Shown: positions 31,196-42,804 of the stretch, in pieces
Layout: each line of letters starts with the position of its first letter
Numbering within the stretch: position 1 is the stretch's first letter
DNA from: Valencia hispanica
Lineage: Eukaryota > Chordata > Actinopteri > Cyprinodontiformes > Valenciidae
DNA: 64,000 nt
Assembly: GCA_963556495.2 (NCBI GenBank)
Contig: OY747702.1
Span: forward strand, 57,595,286-57,659,285
Reading direction: 5' to 3'
The notes under the pieces: generated by a model
The model's database searches: none
What the model was told of the DNA's origin: nothing
The model's input: the letters and a program-made list of their open reading frames with translations, nothing else
Program-made: the position numbers and the translations under genes

Positions 31196-32950
31196 TACTC
31201 CCCATCCAATCAATAAATCAAACTTTATTTACAAAGCGCTTTTCATACAACAATTGCAACTCAAAGTGCTTTACAGAATTAAAATGACCCCACAAAGACC
31301 ACATTCCCATCCCTCCTCCACATAATTAAAAACATGATCACAGTTATACCCCCCTCCCCCGGACCCAACCTTCATGCACGCACACACTTAAGATCAGCAA
31401 CAAAAAGGACATTCGGTAGAGTACAGATGAACCAGGTTAGGAAACTCCATCAAAGGAGCCATCTGCACTGGCAGCAGCACATCAACTGCAGCAGCCAAGG
31501 CACCAACACAGGGCACCCAGAGGAGGCAAGGCCGAGGACCCTACCTCCACCCAAGTACCACCTGGAGAGCACCCAGGCAGCCACAGCCGACCACTGCTCC
31601 CGAGGCAGAGAGCTCCCACAGAGGAAACACTGAAAGGAAGAATAAAATAACAGGTTAAAATATAAAAATAAACAGTGGATAAATATGATTAGATAAGATT
31701 AAATAGTAAAAAACTGATAAAATGTATTAGGTAAAACATGCAGAGTAATTAAACAGACTATAATAAATAATAATCAATTAAAAGCAAGGCTAAAAAGGTG
31801 AGTCTTGAGCCTGCTCTTAAAAACATGAACATTCTCTGCAGCCCTGAGGTCCTCCGGCAGCCTGTTCCAGCGGTGAGGGCCATAAAAATGAAAAGACACC
31901 TCGTCATAAGTCTGTGTCCTGACTTTAGGGATGACAAGGAGACGGCTGCCAGAGGAGCGCAGAGACCCCGAAGGTTCATAAGGTAGAAGCAGTTCTGAAA
32001 AATAAGAAGGACCAAGACCGTTAAGACACTTAAAAACCATTAAAAGAATCTTAAAATCGATCCTAAAACGTAATTGGAGCCAATGCAATGAATCTAAGAC
32101 AGGTGTAATGTGCTCCCGCCTCCTGGTCTTTGTCTGGACATGTGCTGCTGAATTTTGTAGGAGTTTTAAACCTGATATACTCTTTTTGGGAAGACCAGAA
32201 AGCAGGGAATTACAATAATTAATTCTACTGGTGATAAAAGCATGCATCAGTCTTGGCCCGAGAGAGAATTGGGGGGACTCTGGCAATGTTCTTTAGATGA
32301 TAAAAACCTATTTTAGTAATGTTTTTAATATAGGGGATAAAAGTCAGCTCAGAATCAAAAATTGACTTGTAAAGAAGAATCAAAAGACAATGATCGTAGT
32401 TTTGGTAATAGTTTCTCTCTCTGAGCCTCAGGACCAATGACTAAAACTTCAGTTTTGTCCTGGTTGAGGTGGAGAACGTTTTCTGCCATCCAGGATTTGA
32501 TGACTAAAATGCAGTTAAAAAGTGCATCCATTGGCCGTGTTTCATCGGGAGACACAGAAATGTACAACTGTGTATCATCAGCATAACTGTGAAAAGTTAA
32601 CTCCATTTCTTCAGATGAAGCTGCCAAGAGAGAGCATATAATCCAAAGAGCCAAAAATCAAACCCTGGGGCACACCACATGTAGTCTTGTGTACCTTAGA
32701 GGAGCAGGTATCTAGACTTACCATAAAAGTCCCATCTGTGAGATAGGATGTGAATTATTTGTGAACTGCACCAGAGAGGCCAATCTGTTTCAAACGGGTT
32801 AAAATAATAGTGTGGTCTACTGTATCAAAGGCAGCGCTTAGATCCAGTAGAACCGACACTGTCACCATCTGGGCATCGTAGTTTAATCTAAAATAATTTA
32901 AAATCTTAAAAGGGCCGTCTTTGTGCTGTGGTTGCACCCCAAAATAAGAC
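31196..32950 (-). mobile_element. LINE C relic (CR1/L2-group), minus strand
   Basis: The 3' end is at 31196-31280, with AATAAAGTTTGATTTATTGA on the reverse strand, and the coding remnant runs up to 32950. A related 3' region (GTGCTTTAC words) appears in LINE D. The element is 5'-truncated and internally deleted. Confidence 0.8.
31774..32937 (-). pseudogene. LINE C reverse transcriptase pseudogene
   Basis: Pieces of one reverse transcriptase on the minus strand. 32937-32755 carries VSVLLDLSAAFDTVDHTIIL (palm, first Asp block). After a gap comes a degraded PQG region, then FHSYADDTQLYISVS (32654-32355) with the catalytic YADD, and LHLNQDKTEVLVIG. Next is [10 protein letters not shown] (32437-32225). 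Last is the C-terminal region 32286-31774 with [40 protein letters not shown] and [14 protein letters not shown]. The frame changes at least three times. The 5' endonuclease half is absent. The domain order and motifs are clear, but the enzyme is dead. Confidence 0.85.
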
Positions 32951-33110
32951 TGAAATTTCTCCAGGACATTGTGTATATTATATTAATACTATCTGACTGG
33001 AGTTAATTTATTTTTATGATGGAATAAAAAAGAAACATAAATTCCCATTAAAAGCAATTGAAATTTGTGGTTGGTTAATGAGTATGAATATTTTTGAGTG
33101 ATCTGTATAT

Positions 33111-33142
<32 letters not shown>

Positions 33143-33285
33143 TTCTTTTCTTTTTATCGAACAGTTCATACTCTAATAATATAATAAAACTTCGTGGTTA
33201 ATCAAGTACTTGTTTCGGTTTAGTTAAACCATAAGGACATTTAAATTGTTAATGTTTTGTCTGGATCTCTCAAACAGAAAAATAA

Positions 33286-34220
33286 TGCTGCATTCTATTC
33301 GGTTTGCAAGTCGGTTTCCCGAATTACGAACCGGAAGTAGCAAATAGAACGCCCCCGAGGTCGTAAAAACAGGTCGTCAACTCGTCGAGGCTCAGAGGAC
33401 CCTGAGTCCAGTTCCAAAATGGCTACCACGAGCATCACACATAAGTAAACATTGTGGTTTTCTACTATTTTAAGCACTTTTGTCTTTGCTGTAACCAAAT
33501 GTAGAAGTCATACACATAGCAGTGTATACGGTTACCTATAGGCATGTCGCTACAGTCTTATGACGTAGTAAATATCGCCTAATAAGTTATTTTGTAGCTT
33601 GTGCAGTTTAAATTGGCTAGAGACGCTCCATGTTGCTATGACAACAATGCTGAGTCTTGAGCTACGGATCACACATAAGTAAACATTGTGGTTTTCTACT
33701 ATTTTCAGCACTTTTGTCTTTGCTGTAACCAAATGTAGAAGTCATACACATAGCAGTGTATACGGTTACCTATAGGCATGTCGCTACAGTCTTATGACGT
33801 GGTAAATATCGCCTAATAAGTTATTTTGTAGCTTGTGAAGTTTAAATTGGCTGGAGACGCTCCATGTTGCTATGACAACAATGCCGAGTCTTGAGCTACG
33901 GAATTTTCGCTTAAACAGTGGTTAAAACATTCATAGACTACAATCAAATAAGATGAAACATGAATTTACATTCTCCGCTTGCTATCATCTTCTTCATCTT
34001 ATTTTGATGATGAACCACAAACTTTGATATTAGCTCTCTGCACTCTTTCAAAGCTAGCCCAACAGCAAGTTTCCTGGAGGCATCCATCTTTTCTCCGACC
34101 TGTCGTGTTGTGGGCAAAACAGAACGCAAAAACCCGCTGTAACTTGTTTTCCAACACGGATGTGACACTGTGTCACTCTCGAGTTGCAAGTCGCGCTTAC
34201 AAGACAAATAGAACGGGGCA
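33286..34220. mobile_element. Non-autonomous DNA element with TAA target copies (Harbinger-like?)
   Basis: TGCTGCATTCTATT at the left end and the inverted AATAGAACGGGGCA at the right end are imperfect inverted repeats (about 11 of 14). TAA flanks both sides (33283-33285; 34221-34223), which fits the 3-bp duplications of PIF/Harbinger elements. The interior holds a 234-bp tandem duplication and a 106-codon minus-strand frame (34264-33944) without a transposase core. Superfamily assignment is tentative. Confidence 0.55.
33434..33901 (+). repeat. 234-bp tandem duplication
   Basis: Two adjacent copies, 33434-33667 and 33668-33901, starting ATCACACATAAGTAAAC. They have equal length and only five substitutions by hand count (about 2%). 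Confidence 0.95.
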
Positions 34221-34299
34221 TAACTTCTCAATCCAAAATGTACACTAACTTTAACATTCTTCAAATATAAAAGCTATCAAACTTCATTGTTTTATTTAT

Positions 34300-37200
34300 T
34301 CATTTGAATGCAGATCATAACTGTCACATCAGCCAATGAGTTTCAATTACTTTCCAAGTTCTTTATTCCAATGTGCCTTTGCATGGTTTTTCTCACACTG
34401 GTTACTGACAGTAGGTAAGCAGATTGCTACAAACAGACATGACAAAAATTAGCACCAGACTTGTCAAATAAGAGAGCTTATACAGGCATGGTTGGAGTGC
34501 TGGAGGACTTGAGGAGTTCCAGCGATAATCTGACAGTATAATGGATTTGAGCCCTGGAGCAAGATGTGTAAAGGATATGCACACACATAATCCAGGAGGA
34601 CAATGCTTCCTGCACACAAACTGACATTTATAACAGAGAGAATATGTGATGAGAATATGTGTGAACCCCTAAAATCTTGAGACCCCTGAAGCCTGTTACA
34701 GTGACATAGAATATAGGAAATAAAGAAACTAGAAGCACTTACTTAAAAACAAAACATTATTTTCATTACCTTTATCTACTTGCTACAAATAGCTTCAGTT
34801 TTGTGTAATAGTTGAGGATGACGATAGCTGCTCCTGTGTTGCTGAAGACCTTTAAAATTCCCCTTTAAGAAGAAAACAAACATCTAGGTAACAACAAAGC
34901 TATCACACCATGTTCCATCTATTTATGTCTGTTTTCCTCCTAAAGATCTCCACACAACACATTCTGGCTTCTTGCCATTTCTATTTCTATTATCTAGTGC
35001 CTCTTGTTTATAACAGTCCAGGATCTTTTTGCTCTGAACATACAGAAAGAAAATTGCTTTATTTCACCTTTTTCTGATAAAAAAAGAGACAGAAAATAAG
35101 CATAAAAAGTAGTTTAACTAGTTAGATAGTATGCACATCCGTTTAGGGCTATGAATTATGGTGGAAATTAATAGTTTATCTTAGAAAGAAAATAGATACC
35201 ATGCGTGCACACAGTTTTATACGCCTGATGTAAAAACCAGCATTCTAATTATTGTGTGCACATAAACTTCTTTGTATGTTAAGCACCTATAGCCAAAGAT
35301 GTGTATGGTAGAGAAAACAGCAGAATGATTGGCAGCTGGTGCTCCTTGCCTCTCTCCTACAATTAGGGCACAGACACATAAGGAGGCTGAGAGAAACTAG
35401 CTGATGGCGAGGAAGTAACTGCTGAAGCAGAAGATGGTAATGTGACAACTGTTTCCTGCTATTGACACTGGAAGGTGAAAAAGCAGCTTGTGAGATTCTT
35501 TTAAAGTGTTTTGGGGATTTTTTCCTCTGCAATCAGTTTCTCTAAACAGGAGTTTTGCCACGCCACGAGGTTTTCTGCTTCAAGAGGTACAGTGACTGTT
35601 TAGGTTGAAAACAGACCAATTGCGATGTGTATCATCAGTGACCAGCGTAATTAAACCCCCGAAACGAAAAGCAAAGGCAATACTTGCGAGACCTCCAGTT
35701 TGAGCACAGTGTCATCAAAGGCTGACCCAAATAAACACAGTGTGCTTCTGGAACAATCAGGATATCATTTTGTATGAACTTCTATGAACTTGCAACCTAT
35801 TTACAGTGGAGTTAAGATTCTAAAGTTCAAGTGCATGCCACCTTAAAAATCTAAAGACTTGAAATCAGAGCATAAGCATCTCCCCTGACTCAAAAAACCC
35901 TTTTTTTAAAAAGGTTAGGATGAAAATGCCTTCAAACAAGTTCTAGCTTTTTGCTGAAAAGATTCTCCTTTCACAACAAATTCAGAGATGTGAGGCCATT
36001 TGTTCTCATTTTCTTATTTCTGGAGACCAGCCCCATAAAAAAACAAAGCATTTGCACTGATGGTGATAACTGAATGATTTTCCATCACATCCACGGCTTT
36101 CATCATCTAAAATGGCAGTTAATCATTGTTGTCTCTCTGAAATTACATCTTGTCTTTAACTTATTTCTAAAAGTATGAAAATAAATACCCTAGAGAGTTC
36201 CAGTGTTGATGCATGATGTGACTGAGTGCTACTTCCAAAAAAGAAGAACAGAATAAGAAATAAAGAAACTGATTTCCAGGACCATGTGCCATGAAATAGC
36301 TTCTATGATCTTCAATTGAATTACTTCCACTTCACTCATAAAGGGTGATAAAGATGGAATCAATGTTTGAAACCTGTTGACATGGTTCAAAATAACCACA
36401 AATAACCACAAAGTCCCCAGGTCTTAGGGCCGCACAATAAGTCGATATTAATCCCACCTCCAACGTTACTGTTGATATGAGGTGTGTTCCATGTTCTGTT
36501 TGGTTTTACATCAAATAAGGTGGTCTGCATTATGAATAAGCAGAAAATCTGTAGTGTTCTGCCTTTAAAGGGGTTCCAATGCTAAACCAGCCAAGGTACT
36601 AGATCCAGATTTAAATAGGTCCTCTAGAAAGAAAGCAAAGAACCTGTTTTATTTCCCAGAGCCATCTTAAACCCAGCTTGCTGATATTAAAATAACCAAT
36701 AGCAACCTTTTTAGATGGATCTGGAAAACAGCAACTCTGTACAGTTTTGCCTTATTTGTTTGAAGAAAAGATAATACACATTAATGTGTTTAATGAGTGT
36801 ACCCTGAAATATGCCAGATTTAGCCAAAACAGTAATTCTTATCTGCAGATGGTAATAATGAATCAAAAAGCACATTAGATCACCAGAAAAAATACTGAAG
36901 CACAGAACATATAACAAAATTTACACAAACGTGTTTGACAACATAAAATAAGGAAGTACAAAAAGCTTGAAAGTGTTCACAGATCTGAAAGGAAGGGGAA
37001 CTTGACCCTCCACAATGCTGTATGTTTGACAAATATAACCTCATCTGGGAGCGGTTTTACATAAAAGTGACAGAGCCCTCTAAACAGCTCATTGTGAAAG
37101 GGACTGAAATGGTCAAGAATTGACCTAGTGAGATCACTTTATGTGAGTGACTTAATGCAAAAGGAATTCCTTAACATGTTTTGTACAGACCGTGGACCTA

Positions 37201-38580
37201 TTATAACTTGTTTAAAAAGAGGCATGATATGTCCCCTGGAGGGTGAATGGCTATTCCAGCCACAACATTTTAAATGCCCCTGCACTTATGGTCAAATCAG
37301 CAACAAGCACTAGCACCAGTTTAGAACTGGAACTGGACTGAAAGCGCTGGGTTAACACAGCCATGAATGGTTCAGAGCAGCATACTGCAGAAACATCTGG
37401 TTTTAGCCAAGTGTTAGCACAGGATCGTAAGCATTTAAACAAGAAGTTTGATCAAGACTTTTATTTTGCAGTTGGCTAAAATTCAGTTGAATAAATGTTG
37501 AAATTGTGTAAAATTATTATTTTGCTGCTTATTAACTTTTTTGTCATGTAACATTATAGGATTTAGTATAGTTCCAAGGCCTGTAGTTCATTTTCACAGA
37601 TAATATTGGTGGAAAAATGAGTCATCAAAATGTCATAAAATGGAGTAAACAAATTCAATGAATAAATTATAATATAATTATATAGCACCATTTCACAACA
37701 AAATGCTATATCAGGCTTAGGAAAATAATGCAATAAAAGATTAGAACACAATAATTGTCTTGTGAAAGGTAAATACAAATATTCCTTTTGTGCAATAGAT
37801 TTGTTGATTGAAAATATAACAAAGGGGCTTTTCAGTTTCAATATGAATCATTAACCGTACAACAAAGCAGTACAGCAAAGCTTGCAGCATGACATCTTTG
37901 TGGACAGCTTCATTAAGCCTAATTCATCGCACAAACACAGCGCTTGATATTCAGCGTCCAAAAACAGTGGAGAAAACTGCGGTAGTTATCAGTTGCAGAG
38001 AGGCAGCATGAACAGACTCTTTAAACACCAGATGCACCCTCGAGTGAATGGGGATGTAATCAGCGAAAAGTCCCTCCCAACACACGTTCTCTTTCAACTT
38101 CACCATCTGGCTCATGCAACAGGTGGTTCAGAGTGAAGTCGAAATATTTCAACCATCTCTTTTGCCCCAAGCTGCGCCGGTCCACATCTGTTGGTTACTT
38201 TTTTTATATTGTCTTTAATTTTAACTATGATGACATCATTAGAATAAATGTAAAACCTTTCCCTGTGCTTGGTGTTTGAAGTAAAATAAAATTAACTGGA
38301 TTTTATTAAAGATCTTAGAGCCACATGCTGCATGAGAACCACCTTTATGAGTGTGTTATAGATCCTCTATCTTCATCGAGGAGCACAAAGAGAGTAGTTA
38401 TCTATTTTTGGGGATTTTAGGCTGTATTTAAGGTGTCTATGCTGAGTCTCCTGTGTGTAGGATTTCAGTTGATAGACCACCCTCATAGTAGTTCGTAATT
38501 GTGAAGTAAAGTGAATGATAAATGGGTTGCGTTGTACTTGTATGCCCCTGAGTAAAATGTAGCACAACATAAATCAGAAA
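34300..38580. other. 4.3 kb without recognised features
   Basis: AT-rich sequence with only short unsupported frames. No classified repeat, splice-bounded exon with a known domain or RNA gene was seen. It may be unique host intergenic or intronic DNA. Confidence 0.35.
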
Positions 38581-38589
38581 CTGGAGTCC

Positions 38590-39165
38590 AACTGTGTTTA
38601 TCAGAGAACATTAGAGAACAACCAGCATCATAAAGACCAAGGAACCCAGCTGACAGGTCAGGGAGGAGGTTCTGAAGAAGTTTAAACCAGGGTTAAGTTC
38701 TACAACAACATCCCAAGGTTTGAACATTTCCCACAGCTCTGTTCAAGCCATCATCTGGACATGCAGAGAGGATGGACCACCTGCAGACTAAGACATGGAT
38801 GTCCACCTAGACTGACAGGAGAGCATTAAACAGAGAAGCAGGACTATGGTGACTTTAGAGTATTTATAAAGATCAAAAGCTCAGGTGGGAGAATCTAAGA
38901 TAACTATTCAACATTTATTCCACAATCTGTTCTTTCCATCAAGGTAACCCAGCAAACATGCTGGAATCATACTCTGGAATGACCCGAGTGACATTTTCAG
39001 GCCTGCATGAAAAAGCATTGCACACCTCAAACACAACATCCTCCACCTAAAAACATGGTGTTGGCTGTATAATACTGTTGGGTTGCTTTGAGTTCATGTG
39101 AAGATGGATGGAGCTAAATCCAGGACAAATCTGGAAGACAATTTGTTGGAGGCTGCATATATTCA
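38590..39165 (+). mobile_element. Tc1 relic
   Basis: ACCAAGGAACCCAGCTGACA, TTTAAACCAGGGTTAAGTTC, AACATCCCAAGGTTTGAACA, GATGTCCACCTAGACTGACA and AAGATGGATGGAGCTAAATC follow the order of a Tc1 transposase gene, with many indels and stops. It is closely akin to the relic at 29600-31165. Confidence 0.7.
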
Positions 39166-39489
39166 ATATTTATATTTTAAATTTACCAAAACACTACAAT
39201 ATATTAAAGAAAATAATGTGATAGTAATTGTTGTTGCTTTCCCAAAATAATCATTAGAAAGAGCTATCAAATTAAAATTCAGTTAGACAGCAACAGCATG
39301 AATATATTTTTAGAGGCTGTTAAATAAAAAAAAATTAAACATTTCTAATGTGTTTTCTGCAAACAATTAATCGTCCTCTAAAAGTCAAGGTTAAGGTAAA
39401 TTTGCTCAAGTTTATATTTGTGAACAGCAACCTTCCCTGAATGGTGATGTATCTCATTGGGGTTCTACAGTATCTGCTATTAATACAAA

Positions 39490-40020
39490 GCAGGTGTTTA
39501 CAGGTAAATTCTTGGGCTGAGGTTATCATTACTAGATCTTGATTAATTGGTACCATGAGTTTTCAGTTGTATTTTTATATCCATTTTTGTGTGATGTGGT
39601 TGTGTAGTTCTTAGTTCACATTGTTTTGTTTTGTTGATGTTCCTTTTTTCCCCTCTCTCTGCCATCCTGTGGGTATGGAGGCAGACTTCAATGTTTTCTT
39701 GTGTTTTTTTGTGTGACCCTTCCTCTTGTATTTTCAACTCACCCTCTATTCTTGATTTTTTGTTTCCTACCTATCTTCTTCATCTTCTTTCTTTCTTCCC
39801 CTTTATTTTCCATTTCCGTGTCACATCTCCGTGAAACATCAGAAAATAAAACCCACAGCAATACATAATAAAGATTTCTCACACATATCCACACAAGTGG
39901 AGTACTATAGCAAAAGCTGTAGTGCTCCGCTTGTGAAAGTAAATCTGTTGGGCTTCAACTTGGTACTCAGACATCAATTCTGAGACACCAATCCTGCCAG
40001 ACAGGACACATAAAAAAAGT
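39490..40020 (+). repeat. Dispersed hairpin repeat, copy 1
   Basis: Matches copy 2 (56085-56623) from TTCTTGGGCTGAGGTTATC through a pyrimidine-rich block to a shared end with a short A-rich tail (TAAAAAAAG). It includes the 3' hairpin at 39895-39932. The A-rich end and lack of inverted termini favour a retroposon. Confidence 0.75.
39895..39932 (+). repeat. Hairpin, 16-bp stem, 6-nt loop
   Basis: Left arm AAGTGGAGTACTATAG, loop CAAAAG, right arm CTGTAGTGCTCCGCTT. Thirteen pairs are Watson-Crick and three would be G-U in RNA. Confidence 0.85.
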
Positions 40021-40639
40021 TAATAAAAATAATAATCAGAATGTCTGAATCCTAATGCAGATTTACAGGCTTCAGGTAAAAGTCAGGGCCAAACTTGAGA
40101 AATAGAAAAACAACAACTCAAAGGACAAGTTGAAGGCAGAAGGTTTTTCTACACCAATATTGTATTCTCTAACATTTCATATTTATATTTTAATAGTAAA
40201 GACAGGCTTTGTCTGGGGGCTATTTAACCACTGCACATGTTTTCTTATGCTAGGCAAAGCCGAAGCTTGCCTGAAACTGACATCTCACGGTCACCAAATC
40301 ACTCATTCACACGCATAAATATGAACCTGACCTAGAAACCACAACATGCAAAAAAAAGCACTTCTCTTCATCCCTCTGGTATGAATGCTATAACTTAGTT
40401 GATGTAATAAGGGCTATGTTGATATAAACAACTTCTGACGGTTGTTCAGGTTGTCAGAATACAGGACTAATTAGTACAAGGTTTTAAAAGACTCTACTAG
40501 TCTTTCTCAGTAAAAAACATTATGCACAAAAATGTCATTTATTTAATTATTTCTGCTGAATAGATCAAACCTGACATTATATACATGCATTACAAACAAA
40601 GTGATACATTTTAAGCTTTTGTGAGTTTAGTTAATTCAA

Positions 40640-40745
40640 AAGAAGATTTTTAATGAAGAAACGTCGGCCTAGATTCTCTCTGCTTAAGCAGCTGCCCCCG
40701 CGACCCAAACTCAGATAAGTGGAAGAGGATGGATGGATGGATGGA
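40640..40745 (+). mobile_element. RTE/Rex3-like LINE 3' tail fragment
   Basis: CAGCTGCCCCCGCGACCC, followed by AGATAAGTGGAAGAGGATGG and (GGAT)n, equivalent to 767-831. Confidence 0.75.
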
Positions 40746-40834
40746 CCGACGGACAGATGGGCCTACTGAACAGCTTTTCCATGTTCCGTCCAATATCTGC
40801 ACTCGGTACTTTTCCATGAACTATTGCATTAAAA

Positions 40835-40915
40835 CAGAGTGGCATGGAGTGAATCAGCCTGTGGCCCTGCTGAGGTGTTAATGAAGCCCATGCAATGGCC
40901 TTCAACTTGTCTGCA
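40835..40915 (-). mobile_element. Short Tc1 fragment
   Basis: GTGGCATGGAGTGAATCAGC, CTGTGGCCCTGCTGAGGTGT parallels 5170-5230 of the Tc1 element at 4848-6440. It is an ~80-bp scrap of a related transposase 3' end. Confidence 0.6.
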
Positions 40916-41848
40916 TTGTAATTTTAGTTGTATGACTCAATAGAAAGCAACTGTATTTAAATAAAGCTATGAAATCATTTTTAGAGTTTCTTACATCTTC
41001 AAGGTGTTATACCTCTGTGAATTACTAATTTTGAGATGCATAAATTTAAACTTGTGTTTTGCATAACACAGAAATAATAATTTTATTATTTGAAATTACC
41101 TCTAATTTTAAAAGATACACCTTATACATAAAATAGTTTTCCAGGGTTTCTTTCACATACTTTAAAGGAGTGATGGAAAAAGAAAAAAGATAGAGGTCAC
41201 CATTTAGGAGGAGAGAAATAAAAGGAGCTGAGAGAATATGAGATTTAAAATTTGCTGCCTTCTATGATGTAAAAGATGTTGTATCTTCTTATTAGCATAA
41301 AGTGACAATGGTGAATGGTGGCTTCTGCTTAAGGGATTGTCTGTGATCAGCTTAATCTCCAAGCGCTAAAAAATCTGATGGCTCCTCCAAAGTTTAATCA
41401 TGCCATGAGGGTATGAGAGGACCTGACAAGCACAAAATCACACACTTAGATTTCCACTCCAGCAAACTGGTTTCCTTATTAGCTCCTCGGGATTCCGCAG
41501 CGTTGCCCTCAACATGGCATAAGAGTGTTGGTTTGGTGGCTGGCCATTGACACCCCCCTTTAACACTGCAGGAATCTGATTCTTTAGCTGATCTGCCTTC
41601 TATATGATGTCAGCATTTATTCTACCCAATGCTGTTCAGATCATGTAGATTATTGCTTAAATGTGTTCCTTTTTATGTATTTTTGTTGTTATTGTTGTTG
41701 TTCTTTTGCACACATACCAATGAATTTTGGAGGGGAATAAAACCCATTTCAACCATGTTTTTATGTTAAAAATAAATGTATCATTGAGAACCGCTGGGTT
41801 TCTTTGATCATTCAAAAGGCAAATTCTACAAATAGCCCAATATGATAT
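40916..41848. other. No gene recognised
   Basis: AT-rich flank of the endogenous retrovirus. Nothing supported. Confidence 0.35.
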
Positions 41849-42323
41849 TGTGGAAGAAATGTAATGTTCTGTTCTGTGTAGTTCACATACTGATAGTTAC
41901 TGATAGTTACTATGTGTCTCTTCTTTATGATATGGTGACCAATCTGATTATGTGACACTGTATGAATTTAGGTCAGGTCAAACCTGCTGATTCAGACTCT
42001 TACAGCCTGGGTTGGCATGGCAACTCTCTTTTACGTTTAAGAACGTCCTGACATACATTGATTATGCTTCTATATCAAATCTTCTACGCCTAATGAGTCA
42101 AATGTCTACCGACTGAGAAATGTTTGCTTTTAATGTCATAGGTGATAGACTCTTGATTACTGAACCTATATAATCCTGTGTCTTGTTTTGGAAGGGAGGT
42201 CAGTATAGCACATTTCTCTGGTAACGCTGTACCTCCTTGTGTTGATCAACCAAGTCTGTATTAAAACATCCAAGAGTCTGAAGGAATCTCTCTCATCTCT
42301 TTTATTAAAGAACTTCGACAACA
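41849..42323 (+). repeat. 5' LTR of the endogenous retrovirus
   Basis: TGTGGAAGAAATG... to ...TTCGACAACA, with TG/CA ends. It contains a duplicated TGATAGTTAC word near the start, a TATATAAT box at 42167-42174, and ATTAAA at 42260-42265 as a likely polyadenylation signal. Confidence 0.95.
42167..42174 (+). promoter_or_regulatory. TATA box in 5' LTR
   Basis: TATATAAT, conserved in the 3' LTR at 50263-50270. The polyadenylation-like ATTAAA lies about 90 bp downstream, consistent with a U3-R-U5 order. Confidence 0.65.
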
Positions 42324-42326
42324 ATT

Positions 42327-42344
42327 TGGCGCCAACTTGGATTC
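42327..42344 (+). promoter_or_regulatory. Primer-binding site of the retrovirus
   Basis: TGGCGCCAACTTGGATTC, three bases after the LTR end. The TGGCGCC start resembles a Lys-tRNA (CUU) type primer site, but with one base fewer and several differences further in, so the tRNA identity is tentative. Confidence 0.65.
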
Positions 42345-42804
42345 CTGCGAGTGGAATGACTGGAAGAGAGCCACCAAGAAGTCACAAAAGACCCGGAAAG
42401 GAGCAGCCCCCGGCCTTCGAACCTCTGTATAGCCTTAAGGAGCAGGAAGGGACTTGGTCCTCTCGTTTCAGACCGACCGCCACCTGGAATCCGAACCCGG
42501 TCTCTCCTTGAGAGAAGGGAAAATGGTGAGAGTGATTCTTTCCATAAAAATTAGATAGTCTGTTGAAAAAAAAAAAAAAGAGGTAGCATTTTTATATACT
42601 TTCGCTTTGAAAAAGAATATAAATAATTGTTTTTCTGTGCTTTGATAACAAGAAAGAGTGCTGACTGTTCTGGTTCTCTCAACAAACTGGGGCTGTTTAA
42701 TTAATCTCGAGTAATTAACCAGCGGGTGAGTTTTACGTTTTTTTTTCGTTGAAAAAGAAAGTGTTCCTACAGTTTAAAATATAATAAAATAGCAGCGCAT
42801 AAAA

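Noticed and set aside
33434..33901. Possible CRISPR-like or satellite array
   Set aside because: There are just two adjacent copies without spacers, inside a eukaryotic DNA element.
39895..39932. Helitron 3' end with hairpin
   Set aside because: A hairpin is present, but no CTRR end follows at the right distance and the copies end in an A-rich tail instead.
42239..42511. 90-codon frame near the ERV 5' end
   Set aside because: It crosses the LTR end and primer-binding site into the leader and has no gag similarity.
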